Positions 54,193 to 63,113 of a DNA stretch of 64,000 nt are shown here, in pieces. The translations under genes were made by a program, and so were the position numbers. Below the pieces are notes generated by a model. The model was not told the DNA's origin, ran no database searches, and was given only the letters and a program-made list of their open reading frames with translations. Numbering within the stretch: position 1 is the first letter of the stretch; each line of letters starts with the position of its first letter. The stretch is from QHXW01 sp035297145 (GTDB lineage Bacteria > Acidobacteriota > Terriglobia > Bryobacterales > Bryobacteraceae), in assembly GCA_035297145.1 (NCBI GenBank), contig DATGZN010000019.1:15297-79296 (forward strand), written 5' to 3'.

Positions 54193-55118
54193 ACGACGAT
54201 TCGGCGCTCGGCGGAATCGATGGTGTTGACCATTAGCATGGCGATGGTCAGCGGGCCTACGCCGCCAGGGACTGGAGTGTAGGCGGAAGCTTTTTCGACG
54301 ACGTCGAGAGGGTGCACGTCGCCGATGAGCAGCGTTCCCTTGCGGTCGAAAGATGCGAGTTTTTCTGCGGCGCCGGGGCGCTGGGCGGGGAAGATGCGCT
54401 CGACGTCGGCGCGGTTGTCGAGGCGGTTCATGCCGACATCAATCACGGTTGCGCCAGGGCGGATGTAGTCAGCGGTGATCAGGGCGGCGCGCCCGATGGC
54501 GGCGATCAGAATATCAGCTTCACGGCACACCGCGGGCAGGTCGGGCGTCTTCGAATGACAGATGGTGACGGTTGCGTTCTCATGCAGCAGCATGAGAGCC
54601 ATGGGCTTGCCGACGATATCGCTGCGGCCCACGACGACGGCGCGCTTGCCGACGATGGGGATCTTGTAGCGTTTCAGCAGCTCGATGATACCGGCGGACG
54701 TGCAGGACCGCGGACCGGGACGCCCTGTGGCCAGGTTGCCGACATTGCAGGGATGGAAGCCGTCGACATCTTTCTCGGGCGAAACGGCGAGCAAAACGCG
54801 CTTAGAATCGACCTGCGGCGGCAGCGGCATCTGCACCAGGATGCCGTCGATTTCGGGACGGCGGTTCAGCTGGTCAACGATGGCGAGGAGTTCTTCGGTG
54901 CTGACACTCTCGGGCGGCGTGAGCGTTTCGCTGTGGATGCCGAGCTCGTGGGAAGTTTTGACTTTGTTGCGGACGTAGATCTCGGATGCAGGATCGTGAC
55001 CCACGAGCACGACGGCGAGACCGGGAGGGCGCTTGAGGGCAGCAAGTCTTTCGACGCGCGGGCGGCATTCGTTTTTGATTTCATCGCGGACGCGATTGCC
55101 GTCGAGGATCTGGGGCAT
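54186..55118 (-). CDS. folD: Bifunctional methylene-THF dehydrogenase/cyclohydrolase FolD
   Basis: 310 residues. It interconverts 5,10-methylene-, methenyl- and 10-formyl-THF with NADP. The catalytic Lys and Tyr are in ASEIYVRNKVKTSHELGI (near residue 52), the active-site Asp/Pro in DGILVQMPLPPQ (near 97) and EKDVDGFHPCN, and the Rossmann loop in VVGRSDIVGKP (near 170). It ends with TPVPGGVGPLTIAML. First gene of the operon. TAAATT lies 8 bases before its ATG on the minus strand and there is no Shine-Dalgarno, so it may be leaderless. Confidence 0.95.
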   Translation of the reverse strand: MPQILDGNRVRDEIKNECRPRVERLAALKRPPGLAVVLVGHDPASEIYVRNKVKTSHELGIHSETLTPPESVSTEELLAIVDQLNRRPEIDGILVQMPLPPQVDSKRVLLAVSPEKDVDGFHPCNVGNLATGRPGPRSCTSAGIIELLKRYKIPIVGKRAVVVGRSDIVGKPMALMLLHENATVTICHSKTPDLPAVCREADILIAAIGRAALITADYIRPGATVIDVGMNRLDNRADVERIFPAQRPGAAEKLASFDRKGTLLIGDVHPLDVVEKASAYTPVPGGVGPLTIAMLMVNTIDSAERRIVVC

Positions 55119-55200
55119 GTGTTATTAATTTAGCGGAAATAGGGAAGGGAACCATGAGCGCGCTCTTGCAAAGAGTCGGCGCCGAGGACTTGCCCTCATG

Positions 55201-55228
55201 TACTTGTTATAGTACACTGTACCAAGTA
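55201..55228 (+). promoter_or_regulatory. Promoter and overlapping palindromes of the toxin-antitoxin operon
   Basis: TATAGT (55208-55213) is a good -10. Around it are TACTTG (55201-55206) mirrored by CAAGTA (55223-55228), and an inner TACA-C-TGTA (55213-55221). The GTG start follows at 55231. Such palindromes over the -10 fit autorepression by the HTH antitoxin. Confidence 0.6.
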
Positions 55229-55230
55229 AG

Positions 55231-55593
55231 GTGCATCCCGGGCGCAGACCAAAGACAACCAAAATACCTTTGGTCTTCTTCCGCACCAGTGCAGGCATTG
55301 AGCCGGTACGGGAGTGGCTGAAAGCGTTACGTCAACGGGAGCGCCAGGAGATTGGTAGGGACCTGTTGCGAGCACAGTGGCGATGGCCTGTTGGGATGCC
55401 GCTATGCCGGCCGTTGCGAGATGGTTTGTGGGAAGTCCGTACAGATCTCCCGACGAAACGTACGGCTCGGGTGCTGGTGTGCGTTTATCGCGAGCACCTC
55501 GTAGCCCTGCATGGGTTCATCAAGAAAACGCGTGCTACTCCAAAAAGCGATTTGGCACTTGCGCGGAAGCGTCAGAAGGAGCTGGAACAATGA
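55231..55593 (+). CDS. DUF891/Gp49-like toxin of the RelE/HigB superfamily
   Basis: 120 residues from a GTG, the only start that includes the conserved first strand. The RelE-like layout is visible: PLVFFRTSAGIEPVREWLKA, then LRDGLWEVRTDLPTKRTARV and LVALHGFIKKTRATPKSDLA, ending in a basic helix. Members are ribosome-dependent mRNA interferases; the basic Lys/Arg cluster near the C terminus (KKTRATPKSDLALARKRQKE) is in the usual place. Toxin first, antitoxin second, with ATGA overlap, is the HigBA-type order. Confidence 0.85.
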   Translation: MHPGRRPKTTKIPLVFFRTSAGIEPVREWLKALRQRERQEIGRDLLRAQWRWPVGMPLCRPLRDGLWEVRTDLPTKRTARVLVCVYREHLVALHGFIKKTRATPKSDLALARKRQKELEQ

Positions 55594-55868
55594 GCAAGAA
55601 GCATATGGGTTCGAGCATCGATCGTTTTCTCAAAGAAGAGGGCATCTTCGAGGAGGCCCAAGCGGAGGCCATCAAGGAGGTGGTTGCCTGGCAGCTAGCG
55701 GAGGCCATGAAGAAAAAGAAAATGTCGAAAGCACGGATGGCGCTGCTGCTCAAAACCAGCCGGACGCAGATTGATCGCTTGCTGGATCCGAAAAACGACA
55801 TTACGCTATCCAGCCTGCAGCGCGCAGCGGCGACGCTGGGGCGAAGGGTGACAATCGAACTGGTATAG
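55590..55868 (+). CDS. XRE/HTH antitoxin (HigA-like)
   Basis: 92 residues overlapping the toxin stop. N-terminal helical part (SSIDRFLKEEGIFEEAQAEA), then a helix-turn-helix (MSKARMALLLKTSRTQIDRL, LDPKNDITLSSLQRAAATLG) in the C-terminal half. It should bind the toxin and repress the operon through the palindromes at 55201-55228. Confidence 0.85.
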   Translation: MSKKHMGSSIDRFLKEEGIFEEAQAEAIKEVVAWQLAEAMKKKKMSKARMALLLKTSRTQIDRLLDPKNDITLSSLQRAAATLGRRVTIELV

Positions 55869-55885
55869 CTACGAATAGCAGTCCT

Positions 55886-57715
55886 TCACCCGCGAATCAG
55901 CCGCACGGCTTCGCTCAGCGAATTTCCGGTTGCTTTCGCCTCTTCCTTCTCGGCTGGTTCCGCAGGCTCTTCGCCTTCGCCGGGGGCCAGGAAGAGATTC
56001 GCTTCGAGACCGTGCTGGCGGGTGTATAGGTCGAAGTATCTGCCCTGCGCGGCGTAGAGCGTGCCGTGTGTGCCGCGTTCGACGATGCGGCCCTCTTCGA
56101 CCACGAGAATCTGGTCGGCGCGGCGGATGGTGGAGAGGCGGTGCGCGATGACAAACGTCGTTCGGCCGCGCATCAGGTAGGAGAGACCTTCCTGAATGAG
56201 CGCCTCGGATTCGGAGTCGAGGCTGGAGGTGGCTTCGTCCAGGATCAGGACGCGCGGCTCGGCCAGGATGGCGCGCGCGATGGAAACACGCTGTTTTTGG
56301 CCGCCGGACAGCTTGACGCCGCGCTCGCCCACGATGGTCTCGTACTTGTCAGTGAACATGTCAGCGAATTCGTCCACGCGCGCGATGCGGCAGGCATCGA
56401 GAATCTGCTGTTCGGTGGCGTCGGGACGCGAGAAGGCCACGTTTTCACGAATGGTACCGTCGAACAGGAAGGTGTCTTGCAACACGACGCCGAGCTGCGT
56501 GCGATAGGAATCGAGCCGGATAGTCGAGAGATCGACGCCATCCACGCGGATCACGCCCTCAGTAGGAACGTAGAACGCCGAGATCAAACCGATGATGGTG
56601 GATTTTCCCGAGCCGGAGGGACCAATTAACGCCGTCACCGTGCCTGGGCGAGACTCGAAACTAACCTCGTGGAGCACGGTTTTTCCCGGCTCATAAGAGA
56701 AGCTGACATTTTCGAACGAGACCTCGCCGCGAATTGACGGCAAGGGAGCGGTGCGCCGGGGATCTTCGTCCTCCGGTCGCTCACGCATGACCTCGCGGGT
56801 GCGCTCGAGTCCAGCCAGCGCCTCCGAGATCTGGGTGCCGATGCCGACCACCTGGAACATCGGCGCCACCATGAAGGCCATCAGAGCGGTGAACGCAATG
56901 TAGTCTCCGAGCGTAATGGTTTTTGCGAAGATCTGGCGCGTCCCGACATACATGACGACGGACCCGACGACGCCGAGGAGCACAGTAGCGGAAAGGCTCA
57001 TCAGGGAGATCGCGGTCAGGGACTTCATGACGTTCGCGAGCAAGCGCTGTACGCCGCCGGTGAAGACCTGCGCCTCACGGTTTTCCGCGTGATAGCCCTT
57101 GATGACGCGAACGCCGCCGAGCGATTCCGTAAGGCGGCCCGTAACCTCGGCGTTGATCTTGGCGCGCTGGCGGAAGATTGGCCGTATAGTAGCGAACGCC
57201 TTGCGCAACGTCACGCCGAAGATGATGATGAACGACAGTGCCAAGGCCGTGAGCAGAGCGTTCATGTAAAACAGAATGCCGAGGACGATGAGAGCGGTCA
57301 TTACACCGCCGACAAACTCGACTAGGCCGGTTCCGATTAGGTTGCGCAGACCTTCCACGTCGCTCATGATGCGGGAAACCAGCATGCCGGTCTTGTTAGC
57401 GTCGTAGTAGCTGACCGGCAGGCGGCCGATGTGGGCCTGGACCTCGCTGCGCAGTTGCGCGATCAGACGCTGCGCGGCTTTAGAGAGCAACTGCGTCAGT
57501 GCGAAAGAAGTTGCGCCCTGGATAGCGGTTGCTGAAAGCACCGCCAACACTAACGGCAGAAGGAGATCGATGTGCTTGTTCCCGATTACGTCGTCGATCA
57601 GGTACCTGGTGGAATATGGGAGCACCAGGCTGGAGCCTCGGTTGATGATCATCAGCACAAAGCCCAAGGCCAGCACGCCGCGGCGCGGGCGGATCAAGGC
57701 TAAGATGTCCGGCAT
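55886..57715 (-). CDS. ABC exporter, MsbA-like half transporter
   Basis: About 609 residues from the ATG at 57715 (MPDILALIRPRRGVLALG); the frame is open further upstream, with a TTG at 57772 as alternative just after the ankyrin gene stop. Six transmembrane segments, then the ATPase domain: Walker A IGPSGSGKSTIIGL, Q-loop VVLQDTFLFDGTIREN, signature KLSGGQKQRVSIARA, Walker B RVLILDEATSSLD and H-loop IAHRLSTIRRADQI, all intact. Type IV (MsbA/LmrA) exporters flip lipids, lipid A or drugs; substrate unknown. An acidic 40-residue tail (GEGEEPAEPAEKEEAKATGN) is unusual. Confidence 0.92.
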   Translation of the reverse strand: MPDILALIRPRRGVLALGFVLMIINRGSSLVLPYSTRYLIDDVIGNKHIDLLLPLVLAVLSATAIQGATSFALTQLLSKAAQRLIAQLRSEVQAHIGRLPVSYYDANKTGMLVSRIMSDVEGLRNLIGTGLVEFVGGVMTALIVLGILFYMNALLTALALSFIIIFGVTLRKAFATIRPIFRQRAKINAEVTGRLTESLGGVRVIKGYHAENREAQVFTGGVQRLLANVMKSLTAISLMSLSATVLLGVVGSVVMYVGTRQIFAKTITLGDYIAFTALMAFMVAPMFQVVGIGTQISEALAGLERTREVMRERPEDEDPRRTAPLPSIRGEVSFENVSFSYEPGKTVLHEVSFESRPGTVTALIGPSGSGKSTIIGLISAFYVPTEGVIRVDGVDLSTIRLDSYRTQLGVVLQDTFLFDGTIRENVAFSRPDATEQQILDACRIARVDEFADMFTDKYETIVGERGVKLSGGQKQRVSIARAILAEPRVLILDEATSSLDSESEALIQEGLSYLMRGRTTFVIAHRLSTIRRADQILVVEEGRIVERGTHGTLYAAQGRYFDLYTRQHGLEANLFLAPGEGEEPAEPAEKEEAKATGNSLSEAVRLIRG

Positions 57716-57792
57716 CAGCGCTTTCAAGCGCTCGGAGGCGGGAAGTTTTTCTTTTTCCTTTTCTGGAGCCAAGAGAGGACCGTATGTCCATT

Positions 57793-59229
57793 TTACACGT
57801 GGCCGCGATTGGATTGCCCGGCGGGCTTCGGATGCTCGATGAGCGCGAGTACATCCGTGCAGCCGCCGGTGTGCGCGGCAAGCCGTGCGGCGTGGCCGTG
57901 GAGATTGTCCTTCAACCGCAGATCCGGCGCTTTCTTTAACAATGCGGCAACGGTCTGCGCCTGACACTTGCCCACCGTAAACTTATCGATATCGGGGACG
58001 CCGCCGACGGCCATGACGAGAGCGTTGTCGCCGTCGGGAGTCTCGGCATAAGGATCGGCGGCTTTATCCAAAAGAAGCTGCACGATGTCGGCGTAACCAT
58101 ATCCGGCGGCCATCATGAGCGCCGTGATGCCTCCGTTGCCGCGTACGTTCACATCCGCGCCGCCGGCAAGGAGCGCTTCGACGGACGCTTTTTGATTTTT
58201 GTGTATGGCGTGCATGAGTGGTGTCCAGCCGTTCACTCCCCAACGCCGGTTGGCGTCGGCCCCGGCGCCGAGCAATTTTACGATGGTCTGCGTATCGCCA
58301 GAGCGCGCCGCTCCGATCAGCGGATTGTCGGGTTGGATGCCGCAGCCGATCAATATAGAGACGGAAAAAATGGCGGCCAGTGTGGCTCGTTTATTGGTGT
58401 TCCAGGATGGCCGCAGCCCGAGGTAGCCGCCGAGAAGCACGAAGCCGATGATGGTTGCAGCGAACTCAAAGCCGATGAAGATCGCCGTAATGAGCAGGCC
58501 GATCGTAAGGCTCGGAGGCAGACCTTCCTGAAGGTGAGCCACGCTCAAACCCAATCCGGCGAGAACGCCTAAGGAGCAGGCGAAGCGCCACGGATGGGTT
58601 CGCGGACTGGTCCACGGAAAACGGGAAAAGAGCCGGTCGCTTGTGAAGTTCTGCACCCAGGATAGGAGACGGGCCGGAAGTATCGCGCGAGCCTTCATTA
58701 CAGGAATGCGGACCAAGGTCCAAAGGTCATCCAGGCCGTCGGCAGGGGTCAGATCCAGCGGAGGTCCCGGCATGCGAATTCGCCGGAACACACTGATGAG
58801 CGCCAGCACACAAGAAAAAGCGAGCGCCAACATAAGCAGCAGGGCCCAACTCAGAATCGCTCCCCAATACGACGGCGGAAAGGGGCGCAGGACCTCGGCG
58901 GCGGCATCGGCGACGAGTGAGATCAGAATAGCGGACACCACCACGATGTTGCCTCTCAGAATCAAGCGCGCCTTGGGTGCCTGCGCAACGGACTCTCGCA
59001 ATCGCAGGGCCCGGGCATAGGTCACGATGGCGGCCAGCAACGCCACCTGGAACCCAAACGAACCGAACGCGTCGTAAGGGTCGTCATTGAACGGGTTGAT
59101 ATCACGAAAAGGCGGGACCTTGCTGACGGCGAAGAACAGATAGAAGGCGACGGCGGCGAAAGTGATCAGGGCGGTCACGCGATAAATCGACTTTGTGCGG
59201 TGAGCAGCGATATCCATGCCGGAAAGCAT
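57793..59229 (-). CDS. Membrane protein with C-terminal ankyrin repeats
   Basis: 478 residues. About six transmembrane helices in residues 15-290 (VTALITFAAVAFYLFFAV, IVVVSAILISLVADA, WALLLMLALAFSCVLALI and others), then about four ankyrin repeats from residue ~300 (NPLIGAARSGDTQTIVKLLG, GWTPLMHAIHKNQKASVEAL, GITALMMAAGYGYADIVQLL, AARLAAHTGGCTDVLALI). Ankyrins mediate protein contacts, probably cytoplasmic. It precedes the ABC exporter gene in the same direction and may act with it. An alternative start lies at 59217. Confidence 0.85.
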   Translation of the reverse strand: MLSGMDIAAHRTKSIYRVTALITFAAVAFYLFFAVSKVPPFRDINPFNDDPYDAFGSFGFQVALLAAIVTYARALRLRESVAQAPKARLILRGNIVVVSAILISLVADAAAEVLRPFPPSYWGAILSWALLLMLALAFSCVLALISVFRRIRMPGPPLDLTPADGLDDLWTLVRIPVMKARAILPARLLSWVQNFTSDRLFSRFPWTSPRTHPWRFACSLGVLAGLGLSVAHLQEGLPPSLTIGLLITAIFIGFEFAATIIGFVLLGGYLGLRPSWNTNKRATLAAIFSVSILIGCGIQPDNPLIGAARSGDTQTIVKLLGAGADANRRWGVNGWTPLMHAIHKNQKASVEALLAGGADVNVRGNGGITALMMAAGYGYADIVQLLLDKAADPYAETPDGDNALVMAVGGVPDIDKFTVGKCQAQTVAALLKKAPDLRLKDNLHGHAARLAAHTGGCTDVLALIEHPKPAGQSNRGHV

Positions 59230-59255
59230 ACTACAAACTACTTTGAGATGTAAAG

Positions 59256-60014
59256 TTAAGAGTTCGGACCACGACTGTTGAGCTGATGGACTTCCCGTTC
59301 CGTCAGGGGCCGGTAGCTCCCGATGACCAGTTGCCCGATCTGCACCTCGCCGATCGCCGTTCGCACCAGCTTGAGCACTTTGCTGCCCACGGCCTCCAAC
59401 ATGCGGCGCACCTGGCGATTGCGTCCCTCGGTGATGGTGATCTCAATCGCGGTGTACTTCGCGCTGTCCCGGAGGCGCTTCACCAGGGCGGGTTTGGTGG
59501 GCCCGTCGCTCAGGGTCACACCTCGCCGCAAATGTTCGATCTGCTCGTCACTCAGCAGGGTGGATGCCTTTACCTGGTAGGTTTTGGCGACCTTATGTTC
59601 AGGATTCGTGAGCCTTTCCGCGAATTGCGTATCGTTGGTGAGAATCAGCAGGCCGCTCGAGTCCAGATCCAGGCGTCCGGCGGGAAACACCCAGGCGCCC
59701 AGGCCGGAGATAAGATCGTAGATGGTGGGGCGGCCCTCGGGATCTTTATACGTGGTGAGGTAACCCTTGGGCTTGTAAAGCAGGAAGTATATTTTCTTAC
59801 CGGCACGGATGGGCTGGCCGTCGAGGGAGACCTTGTCGCGCTCGAGATCCACCCAGAGGTCGGGAGTCTGGATACGTTTTCCGTTTACGTGCACGCGTCC
59901 AGCGGCAATCCAGTGGCGGGCCTCGGTTCGGGAACCCAGACCGGCTTTTGAGATTACGCGCTCCAATGTCTTCAGGGGACGCTTCGCACGGGCGCGATCC
60001 GGCTGAGATTTCAT
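59256..60014 (-). CDS. RluB/RsuA-family pseudouridine synthase
   Basis: 252 residues. An N-terminal S4 RNA-binding domain (LERVISKAGLGSRTEARHWI, AAGRVHVNGKRI) is followed by the catalytic core with the nucleophilic Asp in PAGRLDLDSSGLLILTND (near residue 117) and the GRNRQVRRMLEAVG loop typical of the RsuA/RluB/E/F family. The 252-residue length and S4 domain favour RluB (23S rRNA U2605), but RluE/RluF cannot be excluded. It is divergent from the HutI-like gene. Confidence 0.9.
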   Translation of the reverse strand: MKSQPDRARAKRPLKTLERVISKAGLGSRTEARHWIAAGRVHVNGKRIQTPDLWVDLERDKVSLDGQPIRAGKKIYFLLYKPKGYLTTYKDPEGRPTIYDLISGLGAWVFPAGRLDLDSSGLLILTNDTQFAERLTNPEHKVAKTYQVKASTLLSDEQIEHLRRGVTLSDGPTKPALVKRLRDSAKYTAIEITITEGRNRQVRRMLEAVGSKVLKLVRTAIGEVQIGQLVIGSYRPLTEREVHQLNSRGPNS

Positions 60015-60042
60015 AATTCGAATCTACAGGAATCATTCCACC

Positions 60043-61200
60043 ATGATGGGTGAGACACCAAGCCTCCGGTCTACCAAGACGCTAGTGCGGGGAGCACGCC
60101 AGTTGCTCACGTTGCGCGGTCCGTCTGGCCCACGGCGCGGCGCTGCTATGGGAGAGCTCGGAATAGTGACCGATGGCGCGGTGCTGATTCGTGGCGGAAA
60201 GATCCTGGAGGCAGGCCCGAGCCGGCGCCTCGAGAACCTGGGGCTGGCGCGTGGCGCCCATGAAATCGACGCTACCGGACGCGTGGTGATGCCCGGCTTC
60301 GTGGACAGCCGGACGCAGCCAGTATCCACGCCCGCTGTACCCGCCCGCCGGCTGGAGGCCTACGCGCAGTCTGTCTTGGATGGCATGGCACGGCACGGTA
60401 CCACTACCGTTGCAACCAGCGCCGGAGGCGGGCTGGACCCGTCCGAGATGCTCGCGGCACTGCGCATGCTAAGTGGATTGAATGGGCGTCCACTCGATGT
60501 CATCCCCGATTGCCACATAGCGGCACCAGCGGACACGGAGGCGATCTGCACCGAGCTATTGCCGCTGTTAGCGCGCCGCAAACTGGCACAAATGGTCAGC
60601 GTGAATTGCGAAGCCTTCGACGAGCCGGTCACGAGACGCATTCTGGAGCAAGCGCACAGCCTCGGATTCCGTACGACGGTATGTGCCAAGGCATCGGCCG
60701 GCTGTGTACGCCTGGCGATCGAAGTGCAGGCCGCAGCGGTTGTGCTGCAGCGCATGGAGTCCGCTGGCGTCGCGGACCTTGGTCTCGCGCGTCCCGTGTA
60801 CACGTTAATCCCGCCCTACATTTACCGGCGGCGTCTGGAAAATGCTCCCGCCCGCGCTCTCTTGGAAGCTGGGGGCGCGGTTGCCCTGGCGTCGGGCTTC
60901 GGGTTCGAGCACTGTCCCACTTACAATATGCAAATGGTGGTTTCGCTCGCCTGCTCAGAGATGGGAATGTCGCCGGCGGAAGCCATTTCCGCAGCCACCA
61001 TTAACGGAGCTCATGCGCTCGCGCGCGGACATCTCTGCGGGTCGCTGGAACCGAGCAAAGCAGCGGACCTGCTGCTGCTCAACGTTGCCGACTACCGGGA
61101 ACTGCCCGCGCAGTTCGGCGTGAATCACGTACATATGGCGCTCAAGAATGGCCATGTGATTTACCGGGAGGGTGAGGTCGCGAGTTGGGCGGTCGAATAG
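60043..61200 (+). CDS. HutI-like amidohydrolase-fold protein lacking metal ligands
   Basis: 385 residues with the imidazolonepropionase layout: N-terminal beta part (DGAVLIRGGKILEAGPSRRL), GHEIDATGRVVMPGFVDSRT-like entry to the barrel, HGTTTVATSAGGGLD, a long C-terminal half ending SKAADLLLLN. In HutI the entry motif is DxHTH; here it is DSRTQ. The HAE segment reads VCAKA and the TDxNPG metal Asp reads ASGFGFEH. So the three most important ligand positions are changed, and it is probably not a functional imidazolonepropionase. It overlaps the formimidoyltransferase by 16 bp, which keeps it in a histidine-degradation context. Confidence 0.7.
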   Translation: MMGETPSLRSTKTLVRGARQLLTLRGPSGPRRGAAMGELGIVTDGAVLIRGGKILEAGPSRRLENLGLARGAHEIDATGRVVMPGFVDSRTQPVSTPAVPARRLEAYAQSVLDGMARHGTTTVATSAGGGLDPSEMLAALRMLSGLNGRPLDVIPDCHIAAPADTEAICTELLPLLARRKLAQMVSVNCEAFDEPVTRRILEQAHSLGFRTTVCAKASAGCVRLAIEVQAAAVVLQRMESAGVADLGLARPVYTLIPPYIYRRRLENAPARALLEAGGAVALASGFGFEHCPTYNMQMVVSLACSEMGMSPAEAISAATINGAHALARGHLCGSLEPSKAADLLLLNVADYRELPAQFGVNHVHMALKNGHVIYREGEVASWAVE

Positions 61201-62087
61201 TTGAATGTGTGCCCAACTTTTCCGAGGGCCGCGATGCCAGCGCAGTAGCACGCATCGCGGAAGCCATCACATCCGTGCGGGGCGCCGCGGTTCTCGATCA
61301 GACATCTGACTGGGATCACAACCGTTCCGTCATTACTTTCGCCGGATCGCCGGATGCGGTGGCGGAGGCGGCGTTCCGCGCCATCCAGCGCGGCGTCGAA
61401 TTGATCGACTTGAGCCGCCATGCCGGAGTGCATCCACGCATCGGGGCGGCGGACGTAGTTCCGCTGGTTCCGGTGGCCGGGGTGACGCTGGAGTTCTGCG
61501 CGCAAATGGCAGTGCAATTGGGCGAGCGGGTGTGGCGCGAGCTGCACGTCCCGGTCTACCTTTACGAAGCAGCGGCACGCCGGCCGGACCGGGCGAACCT
61601 GGCGAACATCCGCCGCGGCCTATTCGAAACTCTGCGCGAGGAAGTCAGCTGCAATCCCGAACGCCTGCCGGATTTTGGCGAAGCCGCGCTCGACCCCACG
61701 GCCGGCGCGTGCGTGATCGGCGCGCGGAAATTTCTGATCGCCTTCAATATCAATCTGGATACGGCGGATTTGGAAATCGCACGCCGCATCGCTCGAAAAA
61801 TACGCGCCTCGTCAGGCGGCCTGCCGGCGGTAAAAGCGCTCGGACTGTTGCTGGAGTCCCGCGGGCAGGCGCAGGTTTCCACCAATTTGACGGATTTTGA
61901 GCTGACGCCGTTGTGCGCCATCGTCGAAGCGGTGCGCGCGGAAGCCCGTCAGTGCGGTGTGCGCATCGCGGACACAGAGCTCGTCGGCCTGATTCCCCGT
62001 AAGGCCCTCGAAACGGCGGGCGCTTGTCACCTCGGCATCCGCGACGAGCAGGTTCTGGAGAACCGGCTCGACGAATGCCTGCGCTAG
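61185..62087 (+). CDS. ftcD: Glutamate formimidoyltransferase
   Basis: 300 residues from a TTG inside the previous gene, preceded by GAGGT. IVECVPNFSEGRDASAVARI is the family signature, with the active-site His and Glu in DLSRHAGVHPRIGAADVVP (near residue 72) and the folate-binding ANIRRGLFETL. It moves the formimino group of formiminoglutamate to THF, the last step of histidine breakdown in the Hut pathway variants that use FtcD. The cyclodeaminase domain is absent, so this is the transferase half only. It stops 1 bp before lipA. Confidence 0.9.
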   Translation: MGGRIVECVPNFSEGRDASAVARIAEAITSVRGAAVLDQTSDWDHNRSVITFAGSPDAVAEAAFRAIQRGVELIDLSRHAGVHPRIGAADVVPLVPVAGVTLEFCAQMAVQLGERVWRELHVPVYLYEAAARRPDRANLANIRRGLFETLREEVSCNPERLPDFGEAALDPTAGACVIGARKFLIAFNINLDTADLEIARRIARKIRASSGGLPAVKALGLLLESRGQAQVSTNLTDFELTPLCAIVEAVRAEARQCGVRIADTELVGLIPRKALETAGACHLGIRDEQVLENRLDECLR

Positions 62088-62088
62088 G

Positions 62089-62970
62089 ATGGATTTAGTG
62101 CTGGTCACGATCACAGAGCCACCGAAAGCGGCGCGGCCACAGTGGCTTCGCGCCCCCGCTCCTGTTGGCGAAAATTACCGCGAACTGAAGTCTCTGATTG
62201 ATTCGATGGGCCTGCACACGGTGTGCGAGAGCGCAGCTTGCCCCAACATTGGAGACTGCTGGAACCGGCGCACCGCGACCTTCATGATTCTGGGGAACGT
62301 CTGCACCCGGCGATGCGGTTTCTGCGCCGTGCAGAAGGGCGCGCCGCTCGCCGTCGATTACGATGAGCCGCGCCGCGTCGCGGAAGCCGCCGCGGCCATG
62401 GGGCTGCGCTATGCCGTCGTCACCAGCGTGAACCGCGATGATCGCAAAGACGGCGGCGCGGAATTGTTCGCGCTGACGATCCGTGCCATTCGGGAGCGAA
62501 TCCCGGGCTGCCGCGTAGAAGTGCTGATTCCCGATTTTCAGGGCAGCCGGGAGGCTCTGGAGATTGTGATGGCGGCACGGCCGAATGTGCTGAATCACAA
62601 CACGGAGACGGTCCCGCGCTTGTACCGCCAGGTGCGGCTGGGCGCGCGCTACGAGCGATCTCTCGAATTGCTCGAAGCAGCGAAGGAAATTTCACCCGAA
62701 ACGCCAGTGAAATCCGGCTTGATGCTCGGGTTGGGGGAAACGGCGCAAGAGGTGCTCAGCGTCATGCACGATTTGCGGGCGCATTGCGTCGATATCCTCA
62801 CGCTCGGACAATACCTGCGCCCTTCGCCGCGACACCTGCCCATTGTGCGCTACGTGCCTCCGGCCGAGTTTGACGATCTGCGGCGCGCCGGTTATGCGAT
62901 GGGGTTCAGCCACGTCGAGGCGGGGCCGCTCGTGCGCAGCTCATTCCACGCCTCAGACGCGGTTCTGTAG
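62089..62970 (+). CDS. lipA: Lipoyl synthase
   Basis: 293 residues, 1 bp after ftcD. It inserts two sulphurs into octanoyl-protein by radical SAM chemistry. The auxiliary cluster is CESAACPNIGDC (C-x4-C-x5-C) near residue 43 and the SAM cluster CTRRCGFC (CxxxCxxC) near 70, with the C-terminal RSSFHASD Ser ligand region. The lipoyl product is used by pyruvate and 2-oxoglutarate dehydrogenases and the glycine cleavage system, which also links to folate one-carbon units, like ftcD and folD. Confidence 0.95.
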   Translation: MDLVLVTITEPPKAARPQWLRAPAPVGENYRELKSLIDSMGLHTVCESAACPNIGDCWNRRTATFMILGNVCTRRCGFCAVQKGAPLAVDYDEPRRVAEAAAAMGLRYAVVTSVNRDDRKDGGAELFALTIRAIRERIPGCRVEVLIPDFQGSREALEIVMAARPNVLNHNTETVPRLYRQVRLGARYERSLELLEAAKEISPETPVKSGLMLGLGETAQEVLSVMHDLRAHCVDILTLGQYLRPSPRHLPIVRYVPPAEFDDLRRAGYAMGFSHVEAGPLVRSSFHASDAVL

Positions 62971-63113
62971 TTCAGTGAACGGCGTCACAGTGCCTCGTAA
63001 GTAAGCCTTGCTTCCGTTCGACCAAAGGCGAAGAATGTAGGCAAGCAGAATATCGAGCAGCGCTGCTCCAACTTCTGGCAATGAAATCCATAAGGAAGAA
63101 GGAGTGTGTCAAC

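Noticed and set aside
54312..55133. 273-codon plus-strand frame over folD
   Set aside because: Shadow; folD on the minus strand has all its signature motifs.
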